This document shows positions 1 to 8,861 of a stretch of 29,984 bases of DNA, in pieces; position 1 is the first letter of the stretch, and every line of letters starts with the position of its first letter. The stretch is from NCBI GenBank assembly GCA_964576115.1, contig CAZNUA010000043.1, positions 1-29,984 of the forward strand, written 5' to 3'. Origin of the DNA: CAYSYY01 sp964576115 [NCBI: uncultured Gemmatimonadota bacterium]. Its GTDB lineage: Bacteria; Blakebacterota; Blakebacteria; Blakebacterales. The translations under genes and the position numbers were made by a program. The notes under the pieces are model-generated. The model saw only the letters and a program-made list of their open reading frames with translations, had not been told where the DNA came from and ran no database searches.

Positions 1-2
1 AC

Positions 3-71
3 ACGGGCGAGACAATCGGGACCGTCTTCCGCATCCTCCCGGCAGTGGACGGCCTGACGTATCCGGATTAG
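3..71 (+). CDS. C-terminal end of a probable sensor histidine kinase (partial)
   Basis: An open frame enters from the left edge and stops with TAG at 69-71. Its 22 visible residues include GTVFRILPA. This resembles the last beta strand of the GHKL ATPase domain of histidine kinases, where G-T-x-F-x-(I/V)-x-L-P-A is typical. If so, the gene would be a two-component sensor kinase with its ATP-binding domain at the C-terminus, as usual. Only the tail is visible, so the family call rests on one short motif. It converges on the esterase gene on the opposite strand, with 78 bases between the two stops. Confidence 0.45.
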   Translation, partial: TGETIGTVFRILPAVDGLTYPD

Positions 72-149
72 ACGTCACTCGAGATACCCGGTGAAGACAA
101 GGTTCGAGCCGACGCCCGCTTCAGCCGGAGCAATTTTTGCGACACCCCT

Positions 150-1928
<1,779 letters not shown>

Positions 1929-2017
1929 GATCCTACCCCCTGCAGGAGACAGATGATTTCAGACCGGTCCGGGAAGCGTACACCCGTACGGAATCTGTCG
2001 CTATCGGTGACTGCCGT

Positions 2018-2440
2018 TCACCGCAGCCGCTTGATGATATGCCAGCCGAAGGGGCTGGTTTCGGGATCGTAGCTGCCCATGCCGATTTCATCGACCTTCA
2101 GACCGAACCCGACATCGCCGAAGACCTGCACCATACCCGAGCGGGCATATTCGTCCCGGCCCGGCTGCACCTCGAGGTTGGCCATGGCGTAGATGCCCGG
2201 GAACCGGTCGTCGGTGTACTCCTGTACCAGGGCGGCGAAGTCCGAACCGCCCAGCGCCATCTCGTACACCGCCTGCGCCAGCGATTCGGCCTCGGCTCTG
2301 GTCCGGGTCACACTCGGTTTGTCGATGGCACCCTGGAAAGAGATGAGAATGTGCTGGACCTCGATATGTCTGGGTTCCCGGCTGCATCCGGCGAGGATCA
2401 GCAGGGCGGCCCCGATCATGACTGCCTGCCCCGTTTTCAT
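2018..2440 (-). CDS. Parvulin-type peptidyl-prolyl isomerase lipoprotein
   Basis: A 140-residue protein. The N-terminus MKTGQAVMIGAALLILAGC is a clear lipoprotein signal with lipobox LAGC, so it is probably tethered in the periplasm. The rest is a single rotamase domain (PpiC/parvulin, PF00639/PF13616). It opens with EVQHILISF, contains the helix EAESLAQAVYEMALGGSDFAALVQEYTDD and the FGDVGFGL segment, and ends with FGWHIIKRLR, the usual parvulin last strand. SurA-like chaperone domains are absent, so this is a minimal one-domain isomerase. The frame is open 25 codons further upstream. I chose the ATG at 2440 because AGGA lies 7 bases before it and the signal peptide begins there. Confidence 0.85.
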   Translation of the reverse strand: MKTGQAVMIGAALLILAGCSREPRHIEVQHILISFQGAIDKPSVTRTRAEAESLAQAVYEMALGGSDFAALVQEYTDDRFPGIYAMANLEVQPGRDEYARSGMVQVFGDVGFGLKVDEIGMGSYDPETSPFGWHIIKRLR

Positions 2441-2610
2441 GTTGCCGTCCTGGTGGAAGGTAAAGGCCGACGGAAGCGTCCGTAGAGAGATAACAGACGG
2501 AGAGGCGGGGAGCAACCCGATGCCTGTTCCCGCCTCTGCCGGGCCGGCCGGATCGGGGGTCGAGGCCAGCCGCTCTCCCGATCAGCGCAGCAGGAGGAAA
2601 ACGGGCGATT

Positions 2611-3591
2611 TCAGCCGCCGTTGAACGACTTCTGCTCTTCGAGAAGGAGATTCACGAACTGGCCCCGGCTGTTCACACCGACCTTTCGGTAGAGACGATA
2701 GATATGGTTCTTCACGGTATGGATCGAGATGAAGAGCAGATCCTCGATTTCCTTGTTGCTCTTGCCCTGTACGATCAGCTCGGCGATCTCGCGCTCGCGC
2801 TGCGAGAGGTCATAGCGGGCACAAAACGCATCGAGCAGAGCCGGATCGTCGATCGAGACACCGTTGTTGTTGCCGGTTCCCGGCATGGACGGCAGGTGCC
2901 GGCGCAGCCAGAAGAAAGCCCCGAGGTTGAGAGCGGGCAGCAGCAGGAGAGAGCTCCAGATACGGATATGTTCGGGGATGAGACCGACCAGAAAAAGAGC
3001 CAGGAAGAGCCCGCCATAGATCTGCCCGAAGGCCCGGTTGCGCCGGTTCTCCGGGCTCTCATCGGCGCCGGGCCGGCTGCGCCGCACAAGGATCGCCAGA
3101 GGGGTGATGAAGCCGACGAAGAGAACGAGCGAGAGCAGGGAGAGTATGACGTGGATCAGATCGGCGGGCAGGCGGTGGGTTGACATGAGGTACCCCGCCA
3201 CGACCAGCGCCAGGGCGAACAGCGCGACCGCCGCGCCGGCGATCAGGTCCAGACGGGGAGCGGGGCGGATGCCGAGCAGACGCAGGACGCAGCGGAAGAG
3301 GGTCCAGGCCATGCCGACCAGGGCGATCTGGGTCACCGCCGAGAGGATCAGGCAGAGGGCCGTCGGCTCCTCCGCCATCAGACCGCCGAAGATATTGGCA
3401 GCGGTATAGATGTTGGTGAAACCGGCCAGGGTGTGAAGATTATAGACGATCAGGTATGATATCAGGGGCCGCAGCAGCTCGGGATCGCGGCCCTCGCGTG
3501 CCCGCAGGGCGGTCAGAAGCGTGACCGCCCCGCAGAGCAACGCCAGGACGGTCGCGAAAACATAGATATGCGCCGTGGTCGCTTCGTTCAC
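2611..3591 (-). CDS. Membrane-integrated LuxR-type transcriptional regulator
   Basis: A 326-residue protein. Residues 1-230 hold about seven hydrophobic segments (near 8-30, 42-62, 78-100, 114-136, 144-168, 190-206 and 210-230). Residues 262-317 are a LuxR/GerE helix-turn-helix: LSQREREIAELIVQGKSNKE, then HTVKNHIYRLYRKVGV. This is a one-component layout in which a membrane sensor half carries its own DNA-binding domain on the cytoplasmic side. No receiver, PAS or kinase domain is present. The signal is unknown; a lipid-soluble ligand or membrane state is possible. The start codon is GTG with a weak GTGAG upstream. The target may be itself or the isomerase and esterase genes just downstream; this is inference. 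Confidence 0.8.
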   Translation of the reverse strand: MNEATTAHIYVFATVLALLCGAVTLLTALRAREGRDPELLRPLISYLIVYNLHTLAGFTNIYTAANIFGGLMAEEPTALCLILSAVTQIALVGMAWTLFRCVLRLLGIRPAPRLDLIAGAAVALFALALVVAGYLMSTHRLPADLIHVILSLLSLVLFVGFITPLAILVRRSRPGADESPENRRNRAFGQIYGGLFLALFLVGLIPEHIRIWSSLLLLPALNLGAFFWLRRHLPSMPGTGNNNGVSIDDPALLDAFCARYDLSQREREIAELIVQGKSNKEIEDLLFISIHTVKNHIYRLYRKVGVNSRGQFVNLLLEEQKSFNGG

Positions 3592-3642
3592 CGGATCTCA
3601 CCCCGTTTCAGAATAGTACGGAGCGAGGTGAACGGTTGTTCG

Positions 3643-3658
3643 CCCCGGGATGCCGGGG
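3643..3658 (-). terminator. GC-rich hairpin after the aminotransferase gene
   Basis: A perfect 6-base stem (CCCCGG / CCGGGG) with a 4-base loop lies 24 bases beyond the aminotransferase stop on the minus strand, ahead of the LuxR-type gene. No T-run follows on either strand, so it is not a classic intrinsic terminator. It may stop or stabilise transcript ends. Confidence 0.3.
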
Positions 3659-3681
3659 AATCTTCAACCTTCAGGATGTGC

Positions 3682-5001
3682 TCAATCGGACAGAACCGTC
3701 CGGACCGCCGTCACGGTGCGGGCCACGTCCTCCTCGGTATGGGCCAGCGAGGCAACCGAGTGCAGGGCCGCCGAGGGACTCATGTAGATTCCATGGGCGA
3801 ACAGATCGAGCGCCAGCCGCTGGTAGCGGGGACGATCGACGAAGGTGCAGTACTCGCGGAAGTCGGTGATCTCGGGCCGCCCGGTGAAGAGAATCTGCAG
3901 CATCGGCCCCACTCCCTGGGCGATCGCCGGAGTGCCTGTCTCGGCAAAGACGCCATTGAGTCCCTCGCGCAACGCCTCGCCGATTAACCAGGTATGCCGG
4001 TAGACCGCTCCGTCGTCGGCCAACAGAGTGCTCAGATTGGCCCGGGCGGCGAACATGCCGGCCCGCGAAGCGTTCTGGGTGCCGTAGTGCAGTACTCCGC
4101 CCCACTCGAGGGCATTCATGATTTCGGCCGGGCCCATGAAGGCGGCCACCGGCAGGCCCGCCCCCAGCCCCTTGCCCATGGTGACGAGGTCGGCGTCGAC
4201 ACCGTAGAGTTCCTGACAGCCTCCCGGTCCGATCCGGCAGCCGGTGACCGTCTCGTCGAGAACGAGCAGGATGTTCTCGGCCCGGGTGAGCTCGCGCACC
4301 TGCTGCAGGTAGCCTTCGCGGGGCGGGATCACACCCATGTTGGCCATGATGCCTTCGGTGATGACGGCTGCAATCTGACCCCGCTCGTTCGCGACCGCCC
4401 GTTCCAGGGCGTCGATGTCGTTCCATGGTACGACGATCGTATCCTCGAGTGCCCGCCGGTTCAGACCCGAAGAATCGGGGATCTTGACCGGATCGTTGCG
4501 GTGCCCCAGGCTGGCGGGGAGCTGGGGATGGGCGGTCACGAGGTAGTCGTCATACCAGCCGTGATAGTGCCCCTCGAACTTGATGAACTTCGGCCGCCCG
4601 GTATACCCGCGCACCAGCCGGACCGCAGCCATGGTGGCTTCGGTCCCTGTATTGGCGAAGCGGACCTTCTCGGCTCCCGGCACGGCCCCGCAGAGCAACT
4701 CGGCCACCTCCACCTCGACTTCGGTGGCGGCGGCGAAGAGGGTTCCAGTCTCGGCCGCCGCCGTGATCGCTTCGACGATGACCGGGTGGGCGTGCCCGAG
4801 AGGCAGGGCCCCGTAGGCCATCATCCAGTCGAGGTAGCGGTTGCCGTCGGCATCGGTGATACAGGCTCCCTCCCCCTTCTCGATGAAAAGCGGATAGGCG
4901 CCGTAGTTGGCCGGGCCGCGCGAGGGTGAGCTGCCGCCCTCGACCATGACCTGCAGGGCCCGGTCAAAGAGGGCGCGCGATCGTTCGGTGGAATGAGACA
5001 T
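3682..5001 (-). CDS. Class III PLP aminotransferase, glutamate-1-semialdehyde aminomutase-like
   Basis: A 439-residue cytoplasmic PLP enzyme of full family length. It has the SRGPANYGAYP start typical of the HemL-like branch, the cofactor-phosphate motif NTGTEATMAAVRLVR at 117-131, YHGWYD at 146-151, LDETVTGCR with Asp249 (pairs with the pyridine nitrogen), and the Schiff-base lysine Lys277 in TMGKGLGAG. HemL itself makes 5-aminolevulinate for haem, but many relatives in this branch act on other amino acids. No other haem gene is nearby. It follows the Rossmann-fold dehydrogenase gene by 57 bases, so the two probably share a transcript and perhaps a substrate. I do not assign hemL. Confidence 0.8.
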   Translation of the reverse strand: MSHSTERSRALFDRALQVMVEGGSSPSRGPANYGAYPLFIEKGEGACITDADGNRYLDWMMAYGALPLGHAHPVIVEAITAAAETGTLFAAATEVEVEVAELLCGAVPGAEKVRFANTGTEATMAAVRLVRGYTGRPKFIKFEGHYHGWYDDYLVTAHPQLPASLGHRNDPVKIPDSSGLNRRALEDTIVVPWNDIDALERAVANERGQIAAVITEGIMANMGVIPPREGYLQQVRELTRAENILLVLDETVTGCRIGPGGCQELYGVDADLVTMGKGLGAGLPVAAFMGPAEIMNALEWGGVLHYGTQNASRAGMFAARANLSTLLADDGAVYRHTWLIGEALREGLNGVFAETGTPAIAQGVGPMLQILFTGRPEITDFREYCTFVDRPRYQRLALDLFAHGIYMSPSAALHSVASLAHTEEDVARTVTAVRTVLSD

Positions 5002-5058
5002 GATATTGTCCTTGCTCTCTCGGTGGTGTTTCGCGCGATGCCTGCCCCGGAATGTATC

Positions 5059-6189
5059 TCAGAGGGTCACTCCCAGACCGGCGGCGTATTCCCGGAAGCG
5101 TGCCATCAGCTCACCGGCCCGCGCTTCGGTATCCTCCGGCCTGAGCCTGCGACAGTCATAGCCGAGTTCTTCGCGCATGATTCCGGCCGTCGAGTCGGTG
5201 AAGACCGCCGTACCGTCCGCTTCTATGCGTTCGATCCCGTCGAAGCGGTGCGAGTCCTCGTTCATCCGTACGGCCTCTTCATGGGGCAGGTCCGGGATCG
5301 GATGAAGTTCGATCCTGCCCCGGCCGATGCTGACCGGATATCCGCCGGCCAGACCGCCGGGGGCCGGCAGGTGGGTCAGGGTTCCCGGTCCGGCGAAGAG
5401 GGCCCGTATCAGGCCCAGGAACGAGCCGGCCGTAAAGGTGTTCCAGGCCGGTCCCCCCGGCAGGGCGCAGGGGGAAAAGAGGAGTTCGTCCACTGCGACC
5501 TCACGGGTCACATCCCGACCGTCGTGTTCGACGCGCAGATAGTACGGCGGCACATCTCCCTCGAACCGGCTGCCCGTGAACACGGCTTTCTGCAGGGCGT
5601 GGTGGGCGACCATGAGTACCCGCACCTCTTCGAGAGGCGAGCCGAGTTCACGGGCCGCGAGCCAGCGCACCTTGGTGACGTTCTCGTCGATATTCCCGAT
5701 CCCGGCCGCTGGAGCCAGCCCGATCCGTCCCAGCATGCAGTTGACAACATCGGGAAAGGGCGCCGTCAGGCATAGTCCCTGCCAGTCGGCTTCGGCCAGA
5801 GCCTGCATGAGGTGGAAAGTCAGGGTGAAATTGATCGGCAGCCAGGCTCCGAAACGGGCCCGGGCCAGGCGCTCGCGGTTCTCAACGGGGAGCAGATCGA
5901 GCAGCCACCAGGTCTGCAGCGAGGCGGTCGAGAGAATCAGATCGGGATCGATACGTTCGATGAGTTCGACGACAGCCGCGTGATCGCGCAGATCGAGCGG
6001 TTCGAAGGCCAGGTCGGGGTCGGCACCGCGGGCCAGGGCGGCCAGCCGGGCCAGCCGGCAGCGGTCTTCGGCCCCTGAAGAGGCCAGGTCGCAGGCGACG
6101 ATACGACCGGGGAGCGGATCGGCGGCCAGCAGATCGAGGATCGCTCCCCCGAGGTGACCCACCCCAATCAGAAGAATGGTCGGTTTCAT
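5059..6189 (-). CDS. Rossmann-fold NAD(P)-dependent oxidoreductase, saccharopine dehydrogenase-like
   Basis: A 376-residue soluble protein. It begins with a hydrophobic strand and the dinucleotide motif GVGHLGGA at 8-15, followed by an acidic strand end (ACDLAS) and a second motif around DPDLILSTAS. This layout resembles the saccharopine dehydrogenase / homospermidine synthase-like NAD-binding family. The C-terminal half (about 180-376) matches nothing I can name. It is followed 57 bases later by a class III aminotransferase, so together they may form or break down an amino-acid-derived compound. The ATG has no strong ribosome site. The sigma-factor gene ends 58 bases upstream, and no terminator is obvious between them. 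Confidence 0.6.
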   Translation of the reverse strand: MKPTILLIGVGHLGGAILDLLAADPLPGRIVACDLASSGAEDRCRLARLAALARGADPDLAFEPLDLRDHAAVVELIERIDPDLILSTASLQTWWLLDLLPVENRERLARARFGAWLPINFTLTFHLMQALAEADWQGLCLTAPFPDVVNCMLGRIGLAPAAGIGNIDENVTKVRWLAARELGSPLEEVRVLMVAHHALQKAVFTGSRFEGDVPPYYLRVEHDGRDVTREVAVDELLFSPCALPGGPAWNTFTAGSFLGLIRALFAGPGTLTHLPAPGGLAGGYPVSIGRGRIELHPIPDLPHEEAVRMNEDSHRFDGIERIEADGTAVFTDSTAGIMREELGYDCRRLRPEDTEARAGELMARFREYAAGLGVTL

Positions 6190-6247
6190 GATCAGTCATC
6201 ATATCGGCCCGGACCGGTCTCATCCAGGTGCTGTTCGTCGTCGGGGT

Positions 6248-6823
6248 TCAGGCGCAGACAGGCGGATCGTGTTCCCGGGCGAGGAGAAGGTCGCGCAGAG
6301 CGGCCCGGGCGTTGTGCAGGCGGCTGGCCACCGTGCCGGCGGGGATGTTCAGTACGGCCGCGATTTCGCTGTAATCGAGTTCCTCGATATCCTTCAGGAT
6401 CAGGATCTCGCGATGAAGGGCCCCGAGGCGGTTCAGGGCCTGCCAGAGATGTTCGCGGATTTCGGCCTCGATCAGGGCCCGGTCGGGCGCCGGGCCGGGA
6501 TCGGGCAGAACGGTCAGCGGGGCTGAGGTCCAGGTGCGTTCCCCTTCGCGTCCATTGCGGGAGCGGAGCCGGTCGAGGTAAAGGTTGCGGGCGATCATGA
6601 AGAGCCAGGGGACAAGCGGCCGGTCGGAACAGTAGAGGTGCAGGCGGCGGTAGGCCCGAATAAAAGTGTCCTGGGTCAGATCGCGGGCTTCGTCGGCATC
6701 ACCAGTGAGCCGGTAGAAGTACCCGTACAGACGCCCTTCGTAGGCACGCACGATCGGTTCATAAGCCGCGCCCTCCCCCGCCCGGCACCGTTCGAGCAGG
6801 CTCCGCTCCTCATCCCGGCTCAT
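6248..6823 (-). CDS. ECF-type RNA polymerase sigma factor
   Basis: A 191-residue sigma-70 family protein with only regions 2 and 4, the extracytoplasmic-function layout. Region 2 covers about 22-90: RLTGDADEARDLTQDTFIRA is the core-binding helix, and PWLFMIARNLYLDRLRS follows. Region 4 covers about 132-182: LGALHREILILKDIEELDYS, then EIAAVLNIPAGTVASRLHNAR, the helix-turn-helix for the -35 element. Its ATG overlaps the stop of the SPFH gene by one base (TGATG), so translation is coupled. No anti-sigma factor gene is adjacent, although ECF factors usually have one. The SPFH membrane protein made from the same message is a candidate partner, by inference only. Confidence 0.9.
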   Translation of the reverse strand: MSRDEERSLLERCRAGEGAAYEPIVRAYEGRLYGYFYRLTGDADEARDLTQDTFIRAYRRLHLYCSDRPLVPWLFMIARNLYLDRLRSRNGREGERTWTSAPLTVLPDPGPAPDRALIEAEIREHLWQALNRLGALHREILILKDIEELDYSEIAAVLNIPAGTVASRLHNARAALRDLLLAREHDPPVCA

Positions 6824-8001
6824 CAGTCGTCGCCTTCCTCCCCCTTCGAGCCGGCGGCAGTGCCGGGAGACGTCGTTTCTTCCGGTTTGCCCGGCCCGGT
6901 CGGGCCGGCGGCACCGGTCTTGCCGGGGATTTCCTTGTCGAATGCGGTCAGGCCGCCGAGTGCCCCCAGTCCCATGGTCTCCACCGCGGTGGAGGGCACG
7001 ATGATCATCGAGCCTTTCTGACGCAGCCCCTCATAGACCATGTTCATGGCCCGCAGGTGCAGGGCCACCGGGTTGTCCTGGTAGTTCTCCGAGGCCTTGG
7101 CGAACTTCTCGGCGATTTCGGTTTCGGCCGTGCCGAGAATGATACGGCTCTGGCGCTCCCGCTCGGCCTGGGCCTGGCGCGACATGGCGTCCTCGAGCCC
7201 CTGGGGAATGATGATGTCGCGGATCTCGACCGCCTGGGTGGTGATCCCCCAGGCGCTGGTTTTTTCATCGAGCACCTGCTGGATCTCCTCGCCCAACCGG
7301 TCGCGCTCGGAGAGCAGGACCGCCAGATCGTACCGGCCGATGGCGTTCCGCAGGGCGGTCTGGGCCGAGAGAATGACCGCCTGTTCGAAGCGTTCGACCT
7401 CGAGGACCGCTTTCTCGGCATCCCAGACCATCCAGAAGGCGATCGCATCCACGCTCACCGGAACGGTGTCACCGGTCAGGGTGGTTTCGGCGCTGAAATC
7501 GCTGACCCGGATCCGCTGATCGACGAACTCGGCGACTTTATCGATGACCGGGATCAGGATGAACAGGCCCGGCTTGCGCAGGCCCGTGAAGCGCCCGAAA
7601 CGCAGCAGGACCGCTTTCTCCCACTGGTAGGCGATCTGGATCGCAGGGGTCACAAGCAGGGCCAGGGCCAGGGTGATGAGAAGGACATCGCTCTCGGGGC
7701 GCAGGATCAGATAGATCGCCAGCCCGTCGAGGGTACCCATGACCGTAATCGTCTCCCATACCTGGAATAGACGCAGCAGCCCCACGAAAGCGACCGCGGA
7801 CCCGAGGGTGATCGCTACGGCCTCTTCCGAGAAGGAGTAGCGGCCCAGATGAACGACCAGGCCGATGATGAAGATGCCGATCATCAGCAGGGCGTTGTGC
7901 GGGGCGAAACGGAAATCGGCCCGGAGCGATTTGGCGAAGGTATCGGGGGACAGCCAGTTCAGGCTGCTCGTTCCCGACCCGGAAGATTTGTTCTGAGTCA
8001 T
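6823..8001 (-). CDS. SPFH / band-7 (stomatin-prohibitin-like, slipin) membrane protein
   Basis: A 392-residue protein. The N-terminal 120 residues contain about four hydrophobic segments (near 37-54, 62-78, 84-101 and 105-124), more than the usual single hairpin of slipins. The PHB/SPFH domain follows at about 122-335: YQWEKAVLLRFGRF, GLFILIPVID, DQRIRVSDFS, the helix AQTALRNAIGRYDLAVLLSE and EKTSAWGITTQAVEIRDI. After it come the coiled-coil AQAERERQSRIILGTAETE and PVALHLRAMNMVYEGL, then a Gly/Pro/Glu-rich low-complexity tail. Such proteins form membrane scaffolds and often pair with an NfeD-type protease, which is absent here. The gene overlaps both neighbours: 4 bases with the GntR gene upstream and 1 base with the sigma gene downstream. 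Confidence 0.88.
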   Translation of the reverse strand: MTQNKSSGSGTSSLNWLSPDTFAKSLRADFRFAPHNALLMIGIFIIGLVVHLGRYSFSEEAVAITLGSAVAFVGLLRLFQVWETITVMGTLDGLAIYLILRPESDVLLITLALALLVTPAIQIAYQWEKAVLLRFGRFTGLRKPGLFILIPVIDKVAEFVDQRIRVSDFSAETTLTGDTVPVSVDAIAFWMVWDAEKAVLEVERFEQAVILSAQTALRNAIGRYDLAVLLSERDRLGEEIQQVLDEKTSAWGITTQAVEIRDIIIPQGLEDAMSRQAQAERERQSRIILGTAETEIAEKFAKASENYQDNPVALHLRAMNMVYEGLRQKGSMIIVPSTAVETMGLGALGGLTAFDKEIPGKTGAAGPTGPGKPEETTSPGTAAGSKGEEGDD

Positions 8002-8375
8002 GTCGATGTCTCCTGGCGATGGCGTAAGGCTTCGACCAGATCATCGGGAGTGAATCCGTAGGCGGCGGCGCGGATCATCAGTTCGGTCGTGATCTGGTCG
8101 ATCATCCGCCGGCGTTCGCCCTCATCGATCTCGACTTCCTTCGAGCTGATGAAAGTACCCGAGCCCTGCTGGGAGTCGAGCAGCCCTTCGATCTCGAGTT
8201 CCCGGTAGGCACGAACGACGGTGTTGGGATTGATGGAGAGATCTACAGCCAGCTGGCGGACGGTGGGGAGTTGCACGCCCGGCTTGAGTTCACCCCGGGC
8301 GACGGCGTACCTGATCTGTTCGATGATCTGACGGTAGATCGGTACTCCGCTCAAGGTGTCGATGAAGAATGTCAC
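7998..8375 (-). CDS. GntR-family transcriptional regulator, YtrA type
   Basis: A 125-residue protein. Residues 11-76 form the GntR winged helix: PIYRQIIEQIRYAVARGELK, then LPTVRQLAVDLSINPNTVVRAYRELEIEGLL and the wing QQGSGTF. After this come only about 45 residues (helical, ending in RHRQETST), so there is no large effector domain. That is the short YtrA-type layout, whose members usually repress their own operon, often one with ABC transporter genes. Here the operon instead encodes an SPFH protein and a sigma factor. The stop overlaps the SPFH start by 4 bases (ATGA). A perfect palindrome in its promoter (8431-8450) is the likely operator. Confidence 0.88.
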   Translation of the reverse strand: MTFFIDTLSGVPIYRQIIEQIRYAVARGELKPGVQLPTVRQLAVDLSINPNTVVRAYRELEIEGLLDSQQGSGTFISSKEVEIDEGERRRMIDQITTELMIRAAAYGFTPDDLVEALRHRQETST

Positions 8376-8430
8376 CTGTTCCCGCTCCCCTTTTCCCCGT
8401 CTGCCGGTGGCTGGAGACGGTCTGACTTAA

Positions 8431-8450
8431 TGTACTAGTATATTAGTACA
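8431..8450. promoter_or_regulatory. Perfect palindromic operator of the GntR-SPFH-sigma operon
   Basis: TGTACTAGTATATTAGTACA is an inverted repeat with 7-base arms (TGTACTA / TAGTACA) and a 6-base AT spacer. It lies 56 bases upstream of the GntR start, in an AT-rich island within otherwise GC-rich DNA. It covers the expected -10 region of the promoter, so a bound dimer would block RNA polymerase. YtrA-type regulators are known to bind such dyads at their own promoters, so autoregulation is the simplest reading. Confidence 0.75.
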
Positions 8451-8471
8451 ATAGTTCAATACGGCTGTCAA
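8443..8471 (-). promoter_or_regulatory. Sigma70-like promoter of the GntR operon
   Basis: On the minus strand a consensus -35 box TTGACA lies at 8471-8466. After a 17-base spacer comes TACTAA (8448-8443), a weak -10 inside the palindrome. Transcription would start near 8436, giving a leader of about 60 bases before the GntR ATG. Confidence 0.55.
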
Positions 8472-8553
8472 GGGAGGGAAGGTTCGTTTTTTCCCAGAGA
8501 TATTTTTCGCGCTCGCTTCACCGACGAAGACATCGCACCCGAACGAAGGCATG

Positions 8554-8590
8554 CGGGTACAACAGGTAAGGCGTACGGGTGCAACAGGTA
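8554..8590. repeat. Two-copy 15-base direct repeat
   Basis: CGGGTACAACAGGTA at 8554-8568 and CGGGTGCAACAGGTA at 8576-8590 match at 14 of 15 bases, with a 22-base period. They sit between the GntR promoter and the FtsX remnant, in a stretch (8472-8634) where I see no gene. Two helical turns apart, they could be a tandem binding site or a small duplication. Confidence 0.4.
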
Positions 8591-8634
8591 TGGACTATCC
8601 GCCCGGGATAGGTGGAGCGGAGAAACGGCCCGCT

Positions 8635-8760
8635 CTATTCTTCCCGCAGAACGTTCATGATCGTCATCCGTGCCAGCCGCCGCGAAGGCAGCACCGACGC
8701 CAGCGTAGCGACCGCCAGCATGATGCCCAGGGCAACCAGATAGGCCCGGATCAGACGCAA
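8635..8760 (-). pseudogene. C-terminal remnant of an FtsX/MacB-type permease
   Basis: The minus strand reads 41 codons ending in TAG at 8637-8635. They encode RLIRAYLVALGIMLAVATLA, then SVLPSRRLARMTIMNVLREE. This is the usual end of FtsX-type permeases: a last membrane helix, a P-S-R/A-R-x-A turn, then a short tail ending x-x-x-L-R-x-E. An in-frame TAG directly upstream (8763-8761), with no start codon or ribosome site, shows that only the tail of a lost permease gene remains. The rest of the 8376-8861 gap holds the GntR promoter, a small repeat and the leader of the next gene; I see nothing else in it. Confidence 0.65.
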
Positions 8761-8861
8761 CTACCGCTCCCGTGACGTCGTTCAAAACACAAGGACGCGG
8801 ATAGGCTCATTCCCGGGTAAACCCGCCGGCCCGGGTACCGAACCGAAAGGGGATCCGGACC

